A stretch of 64,000 nt of DNA from Bacteroidaceae bacterium (GTDB lineage Bacteria; Bacteroidota; Bacteroidia; Bacteroidales; Bacteroidaceae): positions 1 through 64,000 of the forward strand of contig JAKSIP010000005.1 of assembly GCA_024398715.1 (NCBI GenBank), read 5' to 3'. Under the pieces are notes generated by a model. The model was not told the origin of the DNA. It worked only from the letters and a program-made list of their open reading frames with translations, and did no database searches. Positions 8,157 to 16,941 of the stretch are shown here, piece after piece. Both the position numbers and the translations under genes were made by a program. The stretch's first letter is position 1. Every line of letters begins with the position of its first letter.

Positions 8157-8318
8157 GTATTTGGAATATATGCGGCAAGGACCCTCAGCACCCGTTCTGA
8201 GGTGAACGGGAGGGACCCGAAAGTTAGAATTGCAGAGCAAGGCTAACTTTTGGGAGGGACGAGCAGTTAGTCAGCGCAGCGCTAACTGCGAGCGTCCGCA
8301 GCGCATATATCCAAATAC
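8157..8318. repeat. Structured intergenic element: closing stem around three hairpins
   Basis: Positions 8157-8174 pair with 8302-8318 (17 pairs, one bulged A at 8165). Inside are three further perfect stems: CCCGTTC 8191-8197 with 8204-8210, AAAGTTAG 8220-8227 with 8243-8250, and GCAGTTAG 8263-8270 with 8282-8289. GGGAGGGAC occurs twice, after the first and the second hairpin. CTAACTGCGAG at 8283-8293 recurs at 8345-8355. No open frame explains it. It may be a mobile palindromic element or a structured RNA. Strand is unknown because the fold is nearly symmetric. Confidence 0.6.
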
Positions 8319-8563
8319 GTAAGCGCATGGGACCATACGGAATGCTAACTGCGAGTATTCGCTGTTCATCCATACATACCATTAATTTTGACGCGCTACT
8401 AATTGCCTTGAATCAGAAAAATACAAATTTTAAGTAAAAATTGCACTAATTCCGAAAATTTTGATTAGCTTTGAGTAAATTTATTCTTGTCAGCATTCCA
8501 TATAGAAAAAGAAAAGCAAATCAACAACAGAATACTATATATAAACTTTTATAAAGCAAAAAA

Positions 8564-9289
8564 ATGAAAACAAAACTCTTTACTCTTGCTCTCGCGGCCC
8601 TCACGGTGGGGCTGCTGGGCTCATGCGAAAAGGAAGATCCTGTCAAGGTTGCACCCGAGGGTGCTCTTTCCGGTGTATTCAGCGTCAGCGCTGACAAGAA
8701 GGTTTACTTCTCGAAGGGCAACCTGTGGGCAGACGGTAGCAATGCGCTGCATTTCGAGGCAAACCAGTACAGCACCGCAAGCAGTTGGGATGCATCTCAC
8801 GTATCTCATTTCACCTGGTCAAGCACAGTTGAAGCCGCAGTTGGTAACAACAACAGCGGAGACTCTCTCTTCTGCGACGAGAGCCATAAGGTTTCAGTTG
8901 ACGGCGGTGAGGCTATTTATTATGCTCTCTCCAGAGACGAGTGGACATATTTGTTCAACAACCATTCCAAGAAATGGGCTAAGGTCAATGGATTGAGTGG
9001 TTATGTCATAGCTCCGGACGGCTTTGAAGGGAAACTGGCCAATTCATACGCAAATGACGCTGAATTGGTAACCGCCGGCAACCTCGTCTTCCTTCCCGCT
9101 GCGGGCTACCGCCGTGGTTTCGATGATGTCAGCCTTGTCGGCGGCAACGGCTACTATTGGTCATCTACCGCCTACGACAGCGACTGCGCGTACTACTTGT
9201 ACTTCGATAGCGACGGTGTCTACCCTGACGACGGCTACAACAGCCGCGAATACATCCACAGTGTACGCCTCATTACAGAGGTCAAGTGA
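8564..9289 (+). CDS. Lipoprotein with C-type-lectin-like variable-region fold
   Basis: A 241-residue surface lipoprotein: signal sequence, then lipobox LLGSC with Cys21. The C-terminal half has the layout of the Fibrobacter-major/formylglycine-generating-enzyme-like C-type lectin fold: WTYLFNN, then FLPAAGYRRG (about 176-185), GYYWSSTA (196-203) and a closing HSVRLI (232-237). Between WSSTA and SVR the chain is almost all Asp, Tyr, Ser and Gly, and 23 of about 31 codons are NNC. This is the pattern left when AAC template codons are mutagenised at their adenines by a diversity-generating retroelement. No reverse transcriptase or template repeat is seen here. A ligand-binding surface protein is the best guess. 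The -33/-7 signal upstream is weak. Confidence 0.7.
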   Translation: MKTKLFTLALAALTVGLLGSCEKEDPVKVAPEGALSGVFSVSADKKVYFSKGNLWADGSNALHFEANQYSTASSWDASHVSHFTWSSTVEAAVGNNNSGDSLFCDESHKVSVDGGEAIYYALSRDEWTYLFNNHSKKWAKVNGLSGYVIAPDGFEGKLANSYANDAELVTAGNLVFLPAAGYRRGFDDVSLVGGNGYYWSSTAYDSDCAYYLYFDSDGVYPDDGYNSREYIHSVRLITEVK

Positions 9290-9321
9290 CATTGCCTGCA
9301 ATCAAACAGATAAAATCAAGT

Positions 9322-9351
9322 CGTGGTCTCTGCCAAACAGCAGGGACCACG
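9322..9351 (+). terminator. Hairpin downstream of the variable lipoprotein
   Basis: CGTGGTC (9322-9328) pairs with 9345-9351 and the stem continues through CTGC/GCAG to a six-base loop CAAACA, 12 pairs in all with one G.T. No clear T-run follows, so it is a weak intrinsic terminator. Retroelement-diversified genes often carry a hairpin just after the variable region, so the other possible role is a homing-associated hairpin. Confidence 0.45.
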
Positions 9352-9423
9352 TCTGATTCTTGCTGCATTTTCCGCACGGTTGGCCTGTTTCCGTAGTTAC
9401 CACACGGTTGGCCGGTTTTTCAC

Positions 9424-9461
9424 AAAAAAAGTGACCATAAGCCGAAAGACCTATGGTCACT
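9424..9461 (-). terminator. Intrinsic terminator of the ilv operon
   Basis: A perfect 10-bp stem (9430-9439 with 9452-9461) with a 12-base loop. Read on the minus strand it is followed by seven T residues. It lies 29 bases beyond the ilvC stop codon and ends the ilvD-ilvB-ilvN-ilvC transcript. Confidence 0.85.
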
Positions 9462-9490
9462 CTATGTATAGGAATGGTCTCCTGTTCGTC

Positions 9491-10534
9491 TTAGTTGTTC
9501 TCCGGACGGAGACGGCGTACAACAGCGCCTGTCTGCCACATCTCACTCTCACGCAAAGCCTTAAGTTCCTGCTCAAGACCCTGGCGATAGTCAGGTTTGG
9601 AGTTGGCATCGATAGAAATCTGAGCCTCGTTACCGGTTACAACACTGTGGTACAGCTTCTCAACAACAGGCTTGATAGCATCGTGGAACGGGCCCATCCA
9701 GTCAAGAGCACCACGCTGTGCAGTAGTAGAACAGTTAGCATACATCCAGTCCATACCCTTAGCTGCAAAGAGCGGGCCAAGGCTCTGGGTAAGCTCCTCA
9801 ACAGTCTCGTTGAAAGCCTCTGATGGAGTATGGCCATTCTCACGCAGAACCTCGTACTGAGCAAGAAGAAGACCTTGGATAGCACCCATAAGAGAACCAC
9901 GCTCACCTGTAAGGTCACTGGTAGCCTCGCGCTTGAAAGTAGTCTCGAACATATAACCTGAACCGATACCGATACCGAAAGCAAGAACCTTCTCAAGAGC
10001 CTTGCCGCTGGCATCCTGGTAAACAGCGTATGAGCTGTTCAGACCGCGACCCTCAAGGAACATGGTACGCAAAGATGTACCTGAACCTTTAGGAGCAACC
10101 ATGATAACATCGATATCCTTTGGAGGAACAACACCTGTACGGTCATTCCAGTTGATAGCGAAACCGTGAGAGAAATAAAGAGTCTTGCCAGCTGTAAGAT
10201 AAGGCTTTACTGTAGGCCATACCTGCATCTGGGCTGCATCTGAAAGCAACATACAGATAATAGTACCCTTTTGGGCAGCCTCTTCCAAAGAGAACAGAGT
10301 CTTGCCTGGAACCCAGCCGTCAGCAACAGCCTTGTCATAAGTTTTGCCCGGACGCTGGCCAACGATAACGTTGAAACCGTTGTCACGAAGGTTGCAAGAC
10401 TGACCAGGGCCCTGTACACCGTAACCCAGTACTGCGATTGTTTCGTTTTTCAATACTTCGCGAGCTTTCTCCAATGGAAACTCTTCGCGGGTCATTACCT
10501 CTTCAATGACACCGCCAAAATTCATTTTTGCCAT
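9491..10534 (-). CDS. ilvC: Ketol-acid reductoisomerase
   Basis: A 347-residue enzyme that isomerises and reduces acetolactate or acetohydroxybutyrate to the dihydroxy acids of valine and isoleucine synthesis, using NAD(P)H and Mg2+. The nucleotide-binding turn GYGVQGPGQ (37-45), the segment MVAPKGSGTSLR (145-156) and the metal-binding Asp207 and Glu211 in SDLTGERGSLMG are present. The ATG three codons before MNFGG is used. It is the last gene of the operon, 31 bases after ilvN, and is followed by a strong terminator. Confidence 0.97.
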   Translation of the reverse strand: MAKMNFGGVIEEVMTREEFPLEKAREVLKNETIAVLGYGVQGPGQSCNLRDNGFNVIVGQRPGKTYDKAVADGWVPGKTLFSLEEAAQKGTIICMLLSDAAQMQVWPTVKPYLTAGKTLYFSHGFAINWNDRTGVVPPKDIDVIMVAPKGSGTSLRTMFLEGRGLNSSYAVYQDASGKALEKVLAFGIGIGSGYMFETTFKREATSDLTGERGSLMGAIQGLLLAQYEVLRENGHTPSEAFNETVEELTQSLGPLFAAKGMDWMYANCSTTAQRGALDWMGPFHDAIKPVVEKLYHSVVTGNEAQISIDANSKPDYRQGLEQELKALRESEMWQTGAVVRRLRPENN

Positions 10535-10565
10535 TTGTTTTTATAATAAAAAAAGTTACAAATAT

Positions 10566-11117
10566 TCAATTCTTGGCGAAGCGGCGGGAAATCTTGTCCA
10601 GATATTCGCTTACATGCTCAATGCGGGCACGTGTAATAGCGATGCGTCCGGAACTTACAAACTGCAGAATGCAGCCTGTTCCTGCCAACTCGCGGTTCAA
10701 ATCCATTATATCGTCCTTTTTACCGGACTTTTCAACAACACTGAAAGTAGGGTTCACCTCAATGATATTGGCCTGATACTTCCTGATAATCTGGGAAACC
10801 TCAGGATTGCTCATCATGACCGATGTGATAATCTTGAAGAGAGCAATCTCCTGCATGAAGATTTCGCTGTCCTCAAAGAACTGGCACTGCAGTACATCAA
10901 CCTTACGTTCAATCTGCAGTACTACACGCTCAATTTCGCTGCGTGTGGCATATGCGGTAATAGTGTAGCGGTGTACGCCTTCAATAGACGATGCCGACAC
11001 ATTCAAACTCTCAATGTTAATCTGACGACGGGTGAATACAGCCGTTATCTGGTTCAGAATACCGGCTACGTTTTCGGAATGTACAATCAGCGTATAAAGT
11101 TTCTTTTCCGTTTCCAT
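10566..11117 (-). CDS. ilvN: Acetolactate synthase small (regulatory) subunit
   Basis: A 183-residue ACT-domain protein that binds the large subunit and mediates feedback inhibition, usually by valine. The ACT domain is at about residues 4-80, opening with KLYTLIVHSENVAGILNQI and containing RRQINIESLNV. A second alpha/beta region follows. I chose the ATG at 11117, seven bases after the ilvB stop; the frame is open to 11159, but that part overlaps ilvB and does not fit the family. Tight spacing suggests translational coupling with ilvB. Confidence 0.92.
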   Translation of the reverse strand: METEKKLYTLIVHSENVAGILNQITAVFTRRQINIESLNVSASSIEGVHRYTITAYATRSEIERVVLQIERKVDVLQCQFFEDSEIFMQEIALFKIITSVMMSNPEVSQIIRKYQANIIEVNPTFSVVEKSGKKDDIMDLNRELAGTGCILQFVSSGRIAITRARIEHVSEYLDKISRRFAKN

Positions 11118-11124
11118 AGTCAAT

Positions 11125-12825
11125 TCAGTCTTGAGGTCCGTAATATACTTGGTCAACATCCGAGCCCGGACGGATCATAGGCCAGACATTTTCCTCGTCT
11201 TCAACAACAACTTCAAGGAAGAAAGGCCCTTTGGCGGCAAGCATAGCCTTTACGCCCGCCTCCAGATCCTGGCGCTTTTCTATCCTCATGTAGTCAAATC
11301 CGTATGCAGCGGCAATGTCCTGGTACACAGGGCTGAGCATGTGTGTCAGAGAGTAGCGGTCATTGAACATAAGATGCTGCCACTGACGTACATTTCCAAG
11401 ATAATGATTGTTCATGACAACCATCTTGACAGGAATATGATACTCCATTATAGTGCCGAATTCCTGTATGGTCATCTGAATACCGCCGTCTCCCGCAAAC
11501 ATGATTACCGGTCTTTCAGGGGCGCCCGTTGCCGCACCTATGGCGGCAGGAATGGCGAATCCCATTGTGCCAAGTCCTCCGGACGATACTATGCTGCGCC
11601 TGCTGCGGTATTTGAAATAACGCACAGCAAACATCTGGTTAAGACCCACGTCTGTAACCATGACAGAATTGTCCGGTGCCTGAAGAGCAACCTGATGCAC
11701 CGTTTCACCCATCTTGATGGGACCCGATGCCGGAGCAATAGCCTTGTCAATGACAAGCTCCTTCTCTTTCTGTGCCAAAGGAGCAAACTCCTTTATCCAG
11801 TCAGCGTGGCTGTTCTTTTTTATGCGGGCTGTAAGCATAGGCAGAGACTCCTTGCAATCGCCCAGGATAGGTACATCGCATGGTACAATCTTGCCTATTT
11901 CGGATTTGTCAATATCAAGATGTATAATCTTTGCTTTCTTTGCATAATTGGCAACCACACCCGTTACGCGGTCATCAAAACGCATACCAACGGCAATGAT
12001 AAGATCTGCCTGATTGGTAAGAATGTTCGGAGCAGCGTTGCCGTGCAGACCAAGCATACCCATGTTGAGCGGATGGTCCGATGACAGGGCTGACAGTCCC
12101 AGCAGCGTGCGTGCTGCCGGCAGATTGCCTTTCTCTATGAAATCCTGCAGCTCCTGCTGTGCACCTGCAAGCTCTACACCCTGGCCAACAAGAACCAGCG
12201 GCTTTCTGCAGTTGTCAATAAGCTCTGCAGCCTGCTCTATTGAGGCGGGGCTGACGTCGGTCTTGGGTATATAGCTGCGGATATAGTCTATTGAATACGG
12301 CTTGTATTCCGCAAGACCTGCCTGTGCATCTTTTGTAAAGTCAAGCACCACAGGACCAGGGCGGCCTGTGCTTGCAATATAGAATGCTTTGGCTACAGCC
12401 ATTGTTATATCTTCAGTGCGGCGTATCTGGTAGCTCCATTTGGTGATTGGTTGGGTGATGCCCACCAGATCAACCTCTTGAAAGGCATCAGTGCCAAGTG
12501 CTGTACTTGCAGCCTGTCCTGCAATTACAACAATAGGGGTGCTGTCCAGCATTGCATCGGCAATACCGGTTATGGTGTTGGTCACACCTGGTCCGCTGGT
12601 GACTATTGCCACGCCCACTCGGCCTGAGACACGCGCATAGCCTTCTGCTGCGTGTGCGGCACCCTGTTCATGACGTACCAGAATCTGGTTGATCTTATCA
12701 CGATAGTCCATCATTACGTCAAAGACAGATATGATGTTACCGCCGGGGTAGGCAAAGATTGTATCTACCTTCTGCCCGGTAAGCGCTTTGAGCAAGATTT
12801 CGGATCCTTTGATTTTTGCACCCAT
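11125..12825 (-). CDS. ilvB: Acetolactate synthase large (catalytic) subunit
   Basis: A 566-residue thiamine-diphosphate enzyme that condenses pyruvate with pyruvate or 2-oxobutyrate, the first common step to valine, leucine and isoleucine. The catalytic Glu53 in RHEQGAAHAAEGYAR and the diphosphate-binding motif starting GDGGIQMTIQEFGTI and ending VVMNN are clear, as is the central FAD/structural domain. It starts 10 bases after ilvD ends and runs directly into ilvN. Confidence 0.97.
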   Translation of the reverse strand: MGAKIKGSEILLKALTGQKVDTIFAYPGGNIISVFDVMMDYRDKINQILVRHEQGAAHAAEGYARVSGRVGVAIVTSGPGVTNTITGIADAMLDSTPIVVIAGQAASTALGTDAFQEVDLVGITQPITKWSYQIRRTEDITMAVAKAFYIASTGRPGPVVLDFTKDAQAGLAEYKPYSIDYIRSYIPKTDVSPASIEQAAELIDNCRKPLVLVGQGVELAGAQQELQDFIEKGNLPAARTLLGLSALSSDHPLNMGMLGLHGNAAPNILTNQADLIIAVGMRFDDRVTGVVANYAKKAKIIHLDIDKSEIGKIVPCDVPILGDCKESLPMLTARIKKNSHADWIKEFAPLAQKEKELVIDKAIAPASGPIKMGETVHQVALQAPDNSVMVTDVGLNQMFAVRYFKYRSRRSIVSSGGLGTMGFAIPAAIGAATGAPERPVIMFAGDGGIQMTIQEFGTIMEYHIPVKMVVMNNHYLGNVRQWQHLMFNDRYSLTHMLSPVYQDIAAAYGFDYMRIEKRQDLEAGVKAMLAAKGPFFLEVVVEDEENVWPMIRPGSDVDQVYYGPQD

Positions 12826-12835
12826 AGTGTAAACT

Positions 12836-14638
12836 TTATTCTATGATTCTGACACCGCCCTTATCTGCAGAACTTACCATGTTGGCATAAGCCTTCAGGC
12901 TCTTTGCAACAACACGCTTGCGCTGTAACGGACGCATGGGGCGTGCTGCAAGTTCAGCATCGCTGAGGCGTACGTTGATTGAACGGGACGGTATGTCAAT
13001 CTCAATTATATCTCCATCAATTATCTTCCCGATGGCTCCACCGCTTGCGGCCTCGGGCGATACGTGTCCTATGCTCAAACCAGATGTTCCGCCGCTGAAA
13101 CGGCCGTCAGTAATAAGAGCGCATTCCTTGCCAAGATGACGTGACTTGAGGTAAGATGTGGGGTAGAGCATCTCCTGCATACCCGGTCCGCCTTTCGGAC
13201 CTTCGTGTGTGATGACTACAACATCGCCGGCTACAACCTTGCCTCCAAGAATTCCTTCTACGGCATCTTCCTGGGAATCGAATACTTTTGCCGGACCTTC
13301 AAAGTGCCATAGGGACTCATCCACACCTGCGGTTTTTACAACGCAGCCGTCAACAGCTATATTTCCCTTCAATACGGCAAGACCGCCATCTGTGGTGTAG
13401 GCGTGTGCCATATCGCGTATGCAACCCTGTGCACGGTCTGTATCAAGTGTGGGGTATGTGCAGTTCTGTGCACCCATCTCTATGCAGAACCTGTTTGCCG
13501 GGGCACTGCTGTATATGCGCAGGGCGTCGGCATCGGGCTGTGCTTTGCTGAGCGAATATTTATCTGTAAGCTGTCCGTAGTTCATGCCGGTTACGCTTTT
13601 TGCGTTGCGGTCAAGCAGGCCGGCTGCGGAAAGCTGGGCAAGTATGTTGAGTACACCGCCTGCGCGGTTTACATCCTGGACGTGATATCTGTTGGTGTTC
13701 GGTGCAACCTTGCACAGACATGGAACTTTGCGTGACAGAGCGTCTATGTCTGCCATGGTAAAGTCAACTCCTGCCTCCTGGGCAACTGCCAGCAGGTGCA
13801 GTATTGTATTTGTGGAACCGCCCATTGCTATGTCAAGAGACATGGCGTTGAGGAATGCCGGTTTTGTGGCAATGCTCAGCGGAAGAACACTGTCATCGCC
13901 GTCGCGGTAATATTTGAAGGCATTCTCTACAATCAGTTTGGCGGCATCCTTGAACAGCTGTATGCGGTTGGCGTGGGTTGCAAGTATGGTACCGTTGCCG
14001 GGAAGTGAAAAACCCAGTGCCTCGGTAAGGCAGTTCATTGAGTTTGCAGTGAACATACCGCTGCAGCAGCCGCATGTGGGGCAGGCTGTCTTTTCAACCT
14101 GTGCTACATATTCATCGGAACACTGTGTGTCTGCAGATTTGATCATGGCGTCGATCAGGTCAAGGTTCTCGTCTCCCAGTCTGCCGGCTTCCATAGGACC
14201 GCCGCTGACAAATACTGTAGGGATGTTCAGACGCATTGTTGCCATAAGCATACCCGGGGTTATCTTGTCGCAGTTGCTTATGCAGACAAGGGCATCGGCC
14301 TTATGGGCATTGACCATGTACTCAACGCTGTCTGCAATGATGTCTCGCGATGGCAGTGAGTAGAGCATTCCGTCATGGCCCATGGCTATGCCGTCGTCTA
14401 TGGCTATGGTGTTGAATTCTGCTGCAAAACAGCCAAGTTTCTCAATCTCAGCCTTTACAATCTGACCTATTTCATGCAGATGTGTATGACCCGGTACAAA
14501 CTGTGTGAAAGAGTTTGCAATAGCAATGATGGGCTTGCCGAACTGTTCTTTTTTCATGCCGTTGGCAACCCACAAAGCTCTGGCTGCAGCCATTCTGCGG
14601 CCTACAGTCGTATCATCGCTTCTTAATGGATTTTTCAT
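12836..14638 (-). CDS. ilvD: Dihydroxy-acid dehydratase
   Basis: A 600-residue Fe-S dehydratase that makes the 2-oxo acids of valine and isoleucine from dihydroxy acids. Cluster cysteines are seen in [13 protein letters not shown] and [11 protein letters not shown], and the conserved [19 protein letters not shown] is near the end. I prefer the ATG at 14638. An ATG seven codons upstream (14659) is in frame but falls almost on the predicted transcription start. It is the first gene of the ilv operon, with a full promoter in the short gap after slyD. Confidence 0.96.
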   Translation of the reverse strand: MKNPLRSDDTTVGRRMAAARALWVANGMKKEQFGKPIIAIANSFTQFVPGHTHLHEIGQIVKAEIEKLGCFAAEFNTIAIDDGIAMGHDGMLYSLPSRDIIADSVEYMVNAHKADALVCISNCDKITPGMLMATMRLNIPTVFVSGGPMEAGRLGDENLDLIDAMIKSADTQCSDEYVAQVEKTACPTCGCCSGMFTANSMNCLTEALGFSLPGNGTILATHANRIQLFKDAAKLIVENAFKYYRDGDDSVLPLSIATKPAFLNAMSLDIAMGGSTNTILHLLAVAQEAGVDFTMADIDALSRKVPCLCKVAPNTNRYHVQDVNRAGGVLNILAQLSAAGLLDRNAKSVTGMNYGQLTDKYSLSKAQPDADALRIYSSAPANRFCIEMGAQNCTYPTLDTDRAQGCIRDMAHAYTTDGGLAVLKGNIAVDGCVVKTAGVDESLWHFEGPAKVFDSQEDAVEGILGGKVVAGDVVVITHEGPKGGPGMQEMLYPTSYLKSRHLGKECALITDGRFSGGTSGLSIGHVSPEAASGGAIGKIIDGDIIEIDIPSRSINVRLSDAELAARPMRPLQRKRVVAKSLKAYANMVSSADKGGVRIIE

Positions 14639-14665
14639 TATTTGTCCCTGATTTTTCAAAACCTA

Positions 14666-14697
14666 CAAAATTATACCTTTTTGCAGTAAAAGGCAAA
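14666..14697 (-). promoter_or_regulatory. Promoter of the ilv operon
   Basis: On the minus strand TTTG (14694-14697), a 20-base spacer and TAATTTTG (14666-14673). The predicted start near 14662 leaves a leader of about 24 bases with AGGGA before the ATG at 14638. No leader peptide rich in branched-chain codons is visible, so attenuation is not supported. Confidence 0.6.
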
Positions 14698-14712
14698 TTG
14701 TATCGCTATTTT

Positions 14713-15300
14713 TTAGTGGCATCCGCAGCCGCATCCGTGGTCGTGGTCACCGCATTCGTGGTCATGCCCGCAACCGCAGTCGCATGAGTCGCAGCCGCAG
14801 CCGCAACCGCCGCTGAGCTGTTTTGCAAATTCTGCAACCTCTTCTACAGTAGCTTCCCTGTTTTCAAGTATCACACCCTTGAAAGTGAGGTCGTCACCTG
14901 CCAACGGATGGTTAAGGTCAACAACTACCTTTTCTTCAAGGATTTGTGTAACCAGGGCGTTGAAGGTCTGTGTTCCGTCTGAAAGCGGAATGATCTGTCC
15001 CTCCTTTACATGCTCGCTGTCAAACTTGCCGTTGCGCATGAATATGCCTTTGTCAAGTTCAAGCACGTTTTCCTTGTCATACAATCCGTAACCTTGTGCG
15101 GCTGGGATTGTGAATTCGAAAGATGCTCCCTTTTCAAGTTTTGCAACATTCTTTTCGAACAGGTCAAGTGTGTAGTTGAGACCTGATACGAATTCAAACG
15201 GTTTTTCCTTTGGAGCGGCCTCGAAGAACTGCGGTTCTTCTCCGTTTTGTGAAATGTATAACTCGTAAGAAAGTGAGATGAATTTGTTTTCGTTTTCCAT
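14713..15300 (-). CDS. slyD: FKBP-type peptidyl-prolyl isomerase, SlyD-like
   Basis: A 195-residue cytoplasmic prolyl isomerase/chaperone. Residues 1-150 form the FKBP fold with inserted chaperone flap, recognisable from FISLSYEL, the AAQGYGLYDKEN turn and VDLNHPLAGDDLTFKGVIL. The last 35 residues are nearly all Gly, Cys, His and Asp, a metal-binding tail like that of SlyD, which binds nickel and serves in metal-enzyme maturation. It follows the ROK kinase gene by 12 bases on the same strand. Confidence 0.9.
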   Translation of the reverse strand: MENENKFISLSYELYISQNGEEPQFFEAAPKEKPFEFVSGLNYTLDLFEKNVAKLEKGASFEFTIPAAQGYGLYDKENVLELDKGIFMRNGKFDSEHVKEGQIIPLSDGTQTFNALVTQILEEKVVVDLNHPLAGDDLTFKGVILENREATVEEVAEFAKQLSGGCGCGCDSCDCGCGHDHECGDHDHGCGCGCH

Positions 15301-15312
15301 TATGTTTGTTTT

Positions 15313-16245
15313 TTAGTTATTTGATACGTTAGCCGGTATGGTGGCGGCTGCACCCAGTATGGCGGCATCGGCTCCGTTGAGTGTGGAGATGAGTACCTTG
15401 CATTTGCCGCGCAGAACGGGCATGATGTTCCTGTCCATCTCTTCAGTGAGCGATGGCATGAAGAATCTGTTTGCTGCAGCAAGTCCGCCGAACAGTACTA
15501 TGGCCTGCGGGTCGGTGATCTGGATTATAAGGGCCATTGCTCTTCCAAGCTGCCTGCCTACAGTCTTGAAAATCTCTATTGCGGTCTGGTCTCCGCTGCA
15601 TGCCGCGTTGTATATGTCAAGCGATGTCAACGCCTGTCTGCTGTCTTTGTACATCTCTTTTGCCGTGCGTACTACGCCTGTGGCCGAACAGTAGGTCTCA
15701 AGGCATCCTTTGGAACCGCAGCCGCACTGGCGGGCGTTGTCTGAATAGTCAATGCGCAGGTGTCCCACTTCTCCGCCGCAGCTGTTGGCCCCGTGTATCA
15801 GCTTTCCGTGGCTGATAACACCTCCGCCTACGCCTGTGCCTAACGTGATCATCACCATATCTTCAATGCCGCGTGCCACACCGTATTTGAATTCTCCAAG
15901 GGCGGCGGCGTTGGCATCGTTATCAAGATATACCGGAACGCCAAGACGGTCTGAGAGTTCTTTGCATATAGGTTCTATGCCTTTCCACGGCAGGTTTGCA
16001 GCATGTTCAATGCAGCCTGTCCTGTAATTGGCGCTGGCCGCACCTATGCCTACAGCCTTGAGAGTGGCACTCTGCGATGCCAGCAGTTCTCTGACTGCCC
16101 CGGCAATGGCCTCAATATAGTCAATGAACTGTGCATAGTCCGGTGTGGACAGAGTTTTGCGGGCAATGATTTTGCCCTCAGCATTGACCAGTCCTATCTT
16201 TGTATTGGTACCTCCTATGTCTATTCCTGCAACTGCGCCTGTCAT
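15313..16245 (-). CDS. ROK-family sugar kinase (probable glucokinase)
   Basis: A 310-residue ROK kinase, most likely phosphorylating glucose with ATP. The phosphate-binding loop GIDIGGTNTKIGLV is at 8-21, the ROK motif at GGEVGHLRIDY, and the zinc-binding CGCGSKGCLE follows. The substrate is inferred from the ExGH motif and from the neighbours: a phosphosugar mutase-like HAD gene 8 bases upstream and then pgi, which suits entry of hexoses into glycolysis. An N-acetylmannosamine or fructose kinase cannot be excluded. Confidence 0.88.
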   Translation of the reverse strand: MTGAVAGIDIGGTNTKIGLVNAEGKIIARKTLSTPDYAQFIDYIEAIAGAVRELLASQSATLKAVGIGAASANYRTGCIEHAANLPWKGIEPICKELSDRLGVPVYLDNDANAAALGEFKYGVARGIEDMVMITLGTGVGGGVISHGKLIHGANSCGGEVGHLRIDYSDNARQCGCGSKGCLETYCSATGVVRTAKEMYKDSRQALTSLDIYNAACSGDQTAIEIFKTVGRQLGRAMALIIQITDPQAIVLFGGLAAANRFFMPSLTEEMDRNIMPVLRGKCKVLISTLNGADAAILGAAATIPANVSNN

Positions 16246-16253
16246 TTTTGCAT

Positions 16254-16937
16254 TTATCTGTTAAGTGTGTCCCAGTCCTGGCAGAATGCGTTCATGGAGG
16301 GGTAGAGTATCTTAGCTCCTTCCTGAAGCAGATACCTGTCTTCCAGCGGACCCGTGTTGAGCGCTATCACGTCTATGCCTGCAGCAACGCCTGCACGCAC
16401 GCCGTAGGGAGCGTTCTCAATAACTACCGCTTTGTCCGGACCTACGCCTGCTTTCTGCAGTCCTGCAAGGTATGGATCGGGGTAGGGTTTGCCGCGTTTG
16501 ACTTCAAAAGCGGTTACCATCATGTCTCTTGTGACGTACGCTCCGAAATCGTCAAGCAGACGGTTTATCATATCGGGCTGGCCGGAACCTGTCACTATGA
16601 CAATGGTCTTTCCTGCCTGTTTGATTTTTTCAAAAACCTCCAATGCACCGGGCATTATATCCACTTTTCCCATTGAACGGAATATTTCCGATTTGAGACG
16701 GTAGATGTCCTGGCACATCTGGTCTGTAACATCAAGGTCGTTGCGTTCGCGCCCCATGTTCTTTATTACCTGCGGACCGGTGCAGCCTTCCTGAAAATAG
16801 ACATCTTCAGTTTTCATGCTTATACCGGTGCGGTTCATGGCTTCTACCCAGGCGCGGGCATGATTGGGCATGGAGTTGTAAAGAACTCCGTCCATGTCGA
16901 ACAGAAAAGCCTGTTTTTCTTTTACAGAGAATGTCAT
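16254..16937 (-). CDS. HAD-superfamily hydrolase, beta-phosphoglucomutase-like
   Basis: A 227-residue HAD protein with motif I FDMDGVLYNSMPNH, a helical cap, motif II VTGSGQPDMI, motif III Lys in RGKPYPDPYL and motif IV IENAPYGVRAG. The cap and the YPDPYL/NAPYGV segments are those of the beta-phosphoglucomutase/sugar-phosphatase subfamily. It may interconvert or dephosphorylate a hexose phosphate. It lies between pgi (4 bases away) and the ROK kinase gene, in one operon of sugar-phosphate enzymes. Confidence 0.88.
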   Translation of the reverse strand: MTFSVKEKQAFLFDMDGVLYNSMPNHARAWVEAMNRTGISMKTEDVYFQEGCTGPQVIKNMGRERNDLDVTDQMCQDIYRLKSEIFRSMGKVDIMPGALEVFEKIKQAGKTIVIVTGSGQPDMINRLLDDFGAYVTRDMMVTAFEVKRGKPYPDPYLAGLQKAGVGPDKAVVIENAPYGVRAGVAAGIDVIALNTGPLEDRYLLQEGAKILYPSMNAFCQDWDTLNR

Positions 16938-16941
16938 GCCG

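Noticed and set aside
8183..8210. H-type pseudoknot in the 8.2-kb element
   Set aside because: The two stems (8183-8187/8198-8202 and 8191-8197/8204-8210) interlock, but the single base left to cross the first stem is too short. They are more likely alternatives.
9373..9415. Two copies of CACGGTTGGCC as a repeat array
   Set aside because: Only two short units, not evenly repeated further; no CRISPR-like or other array is supported.
9290..9490. Template repeat or reverse transcriptase of a diversity-generating retroelement next to the variable lipoprotein
   Set aside because: No AAC-rich repeat of the tail and no RT motif were found here or elsewhere in the window.
11131..12084. A 317-residue plus-strand frame
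   Set aside because: It lies wholly within ilvB on the other strand, which has all family motifs; the frame shows no protein-like features.
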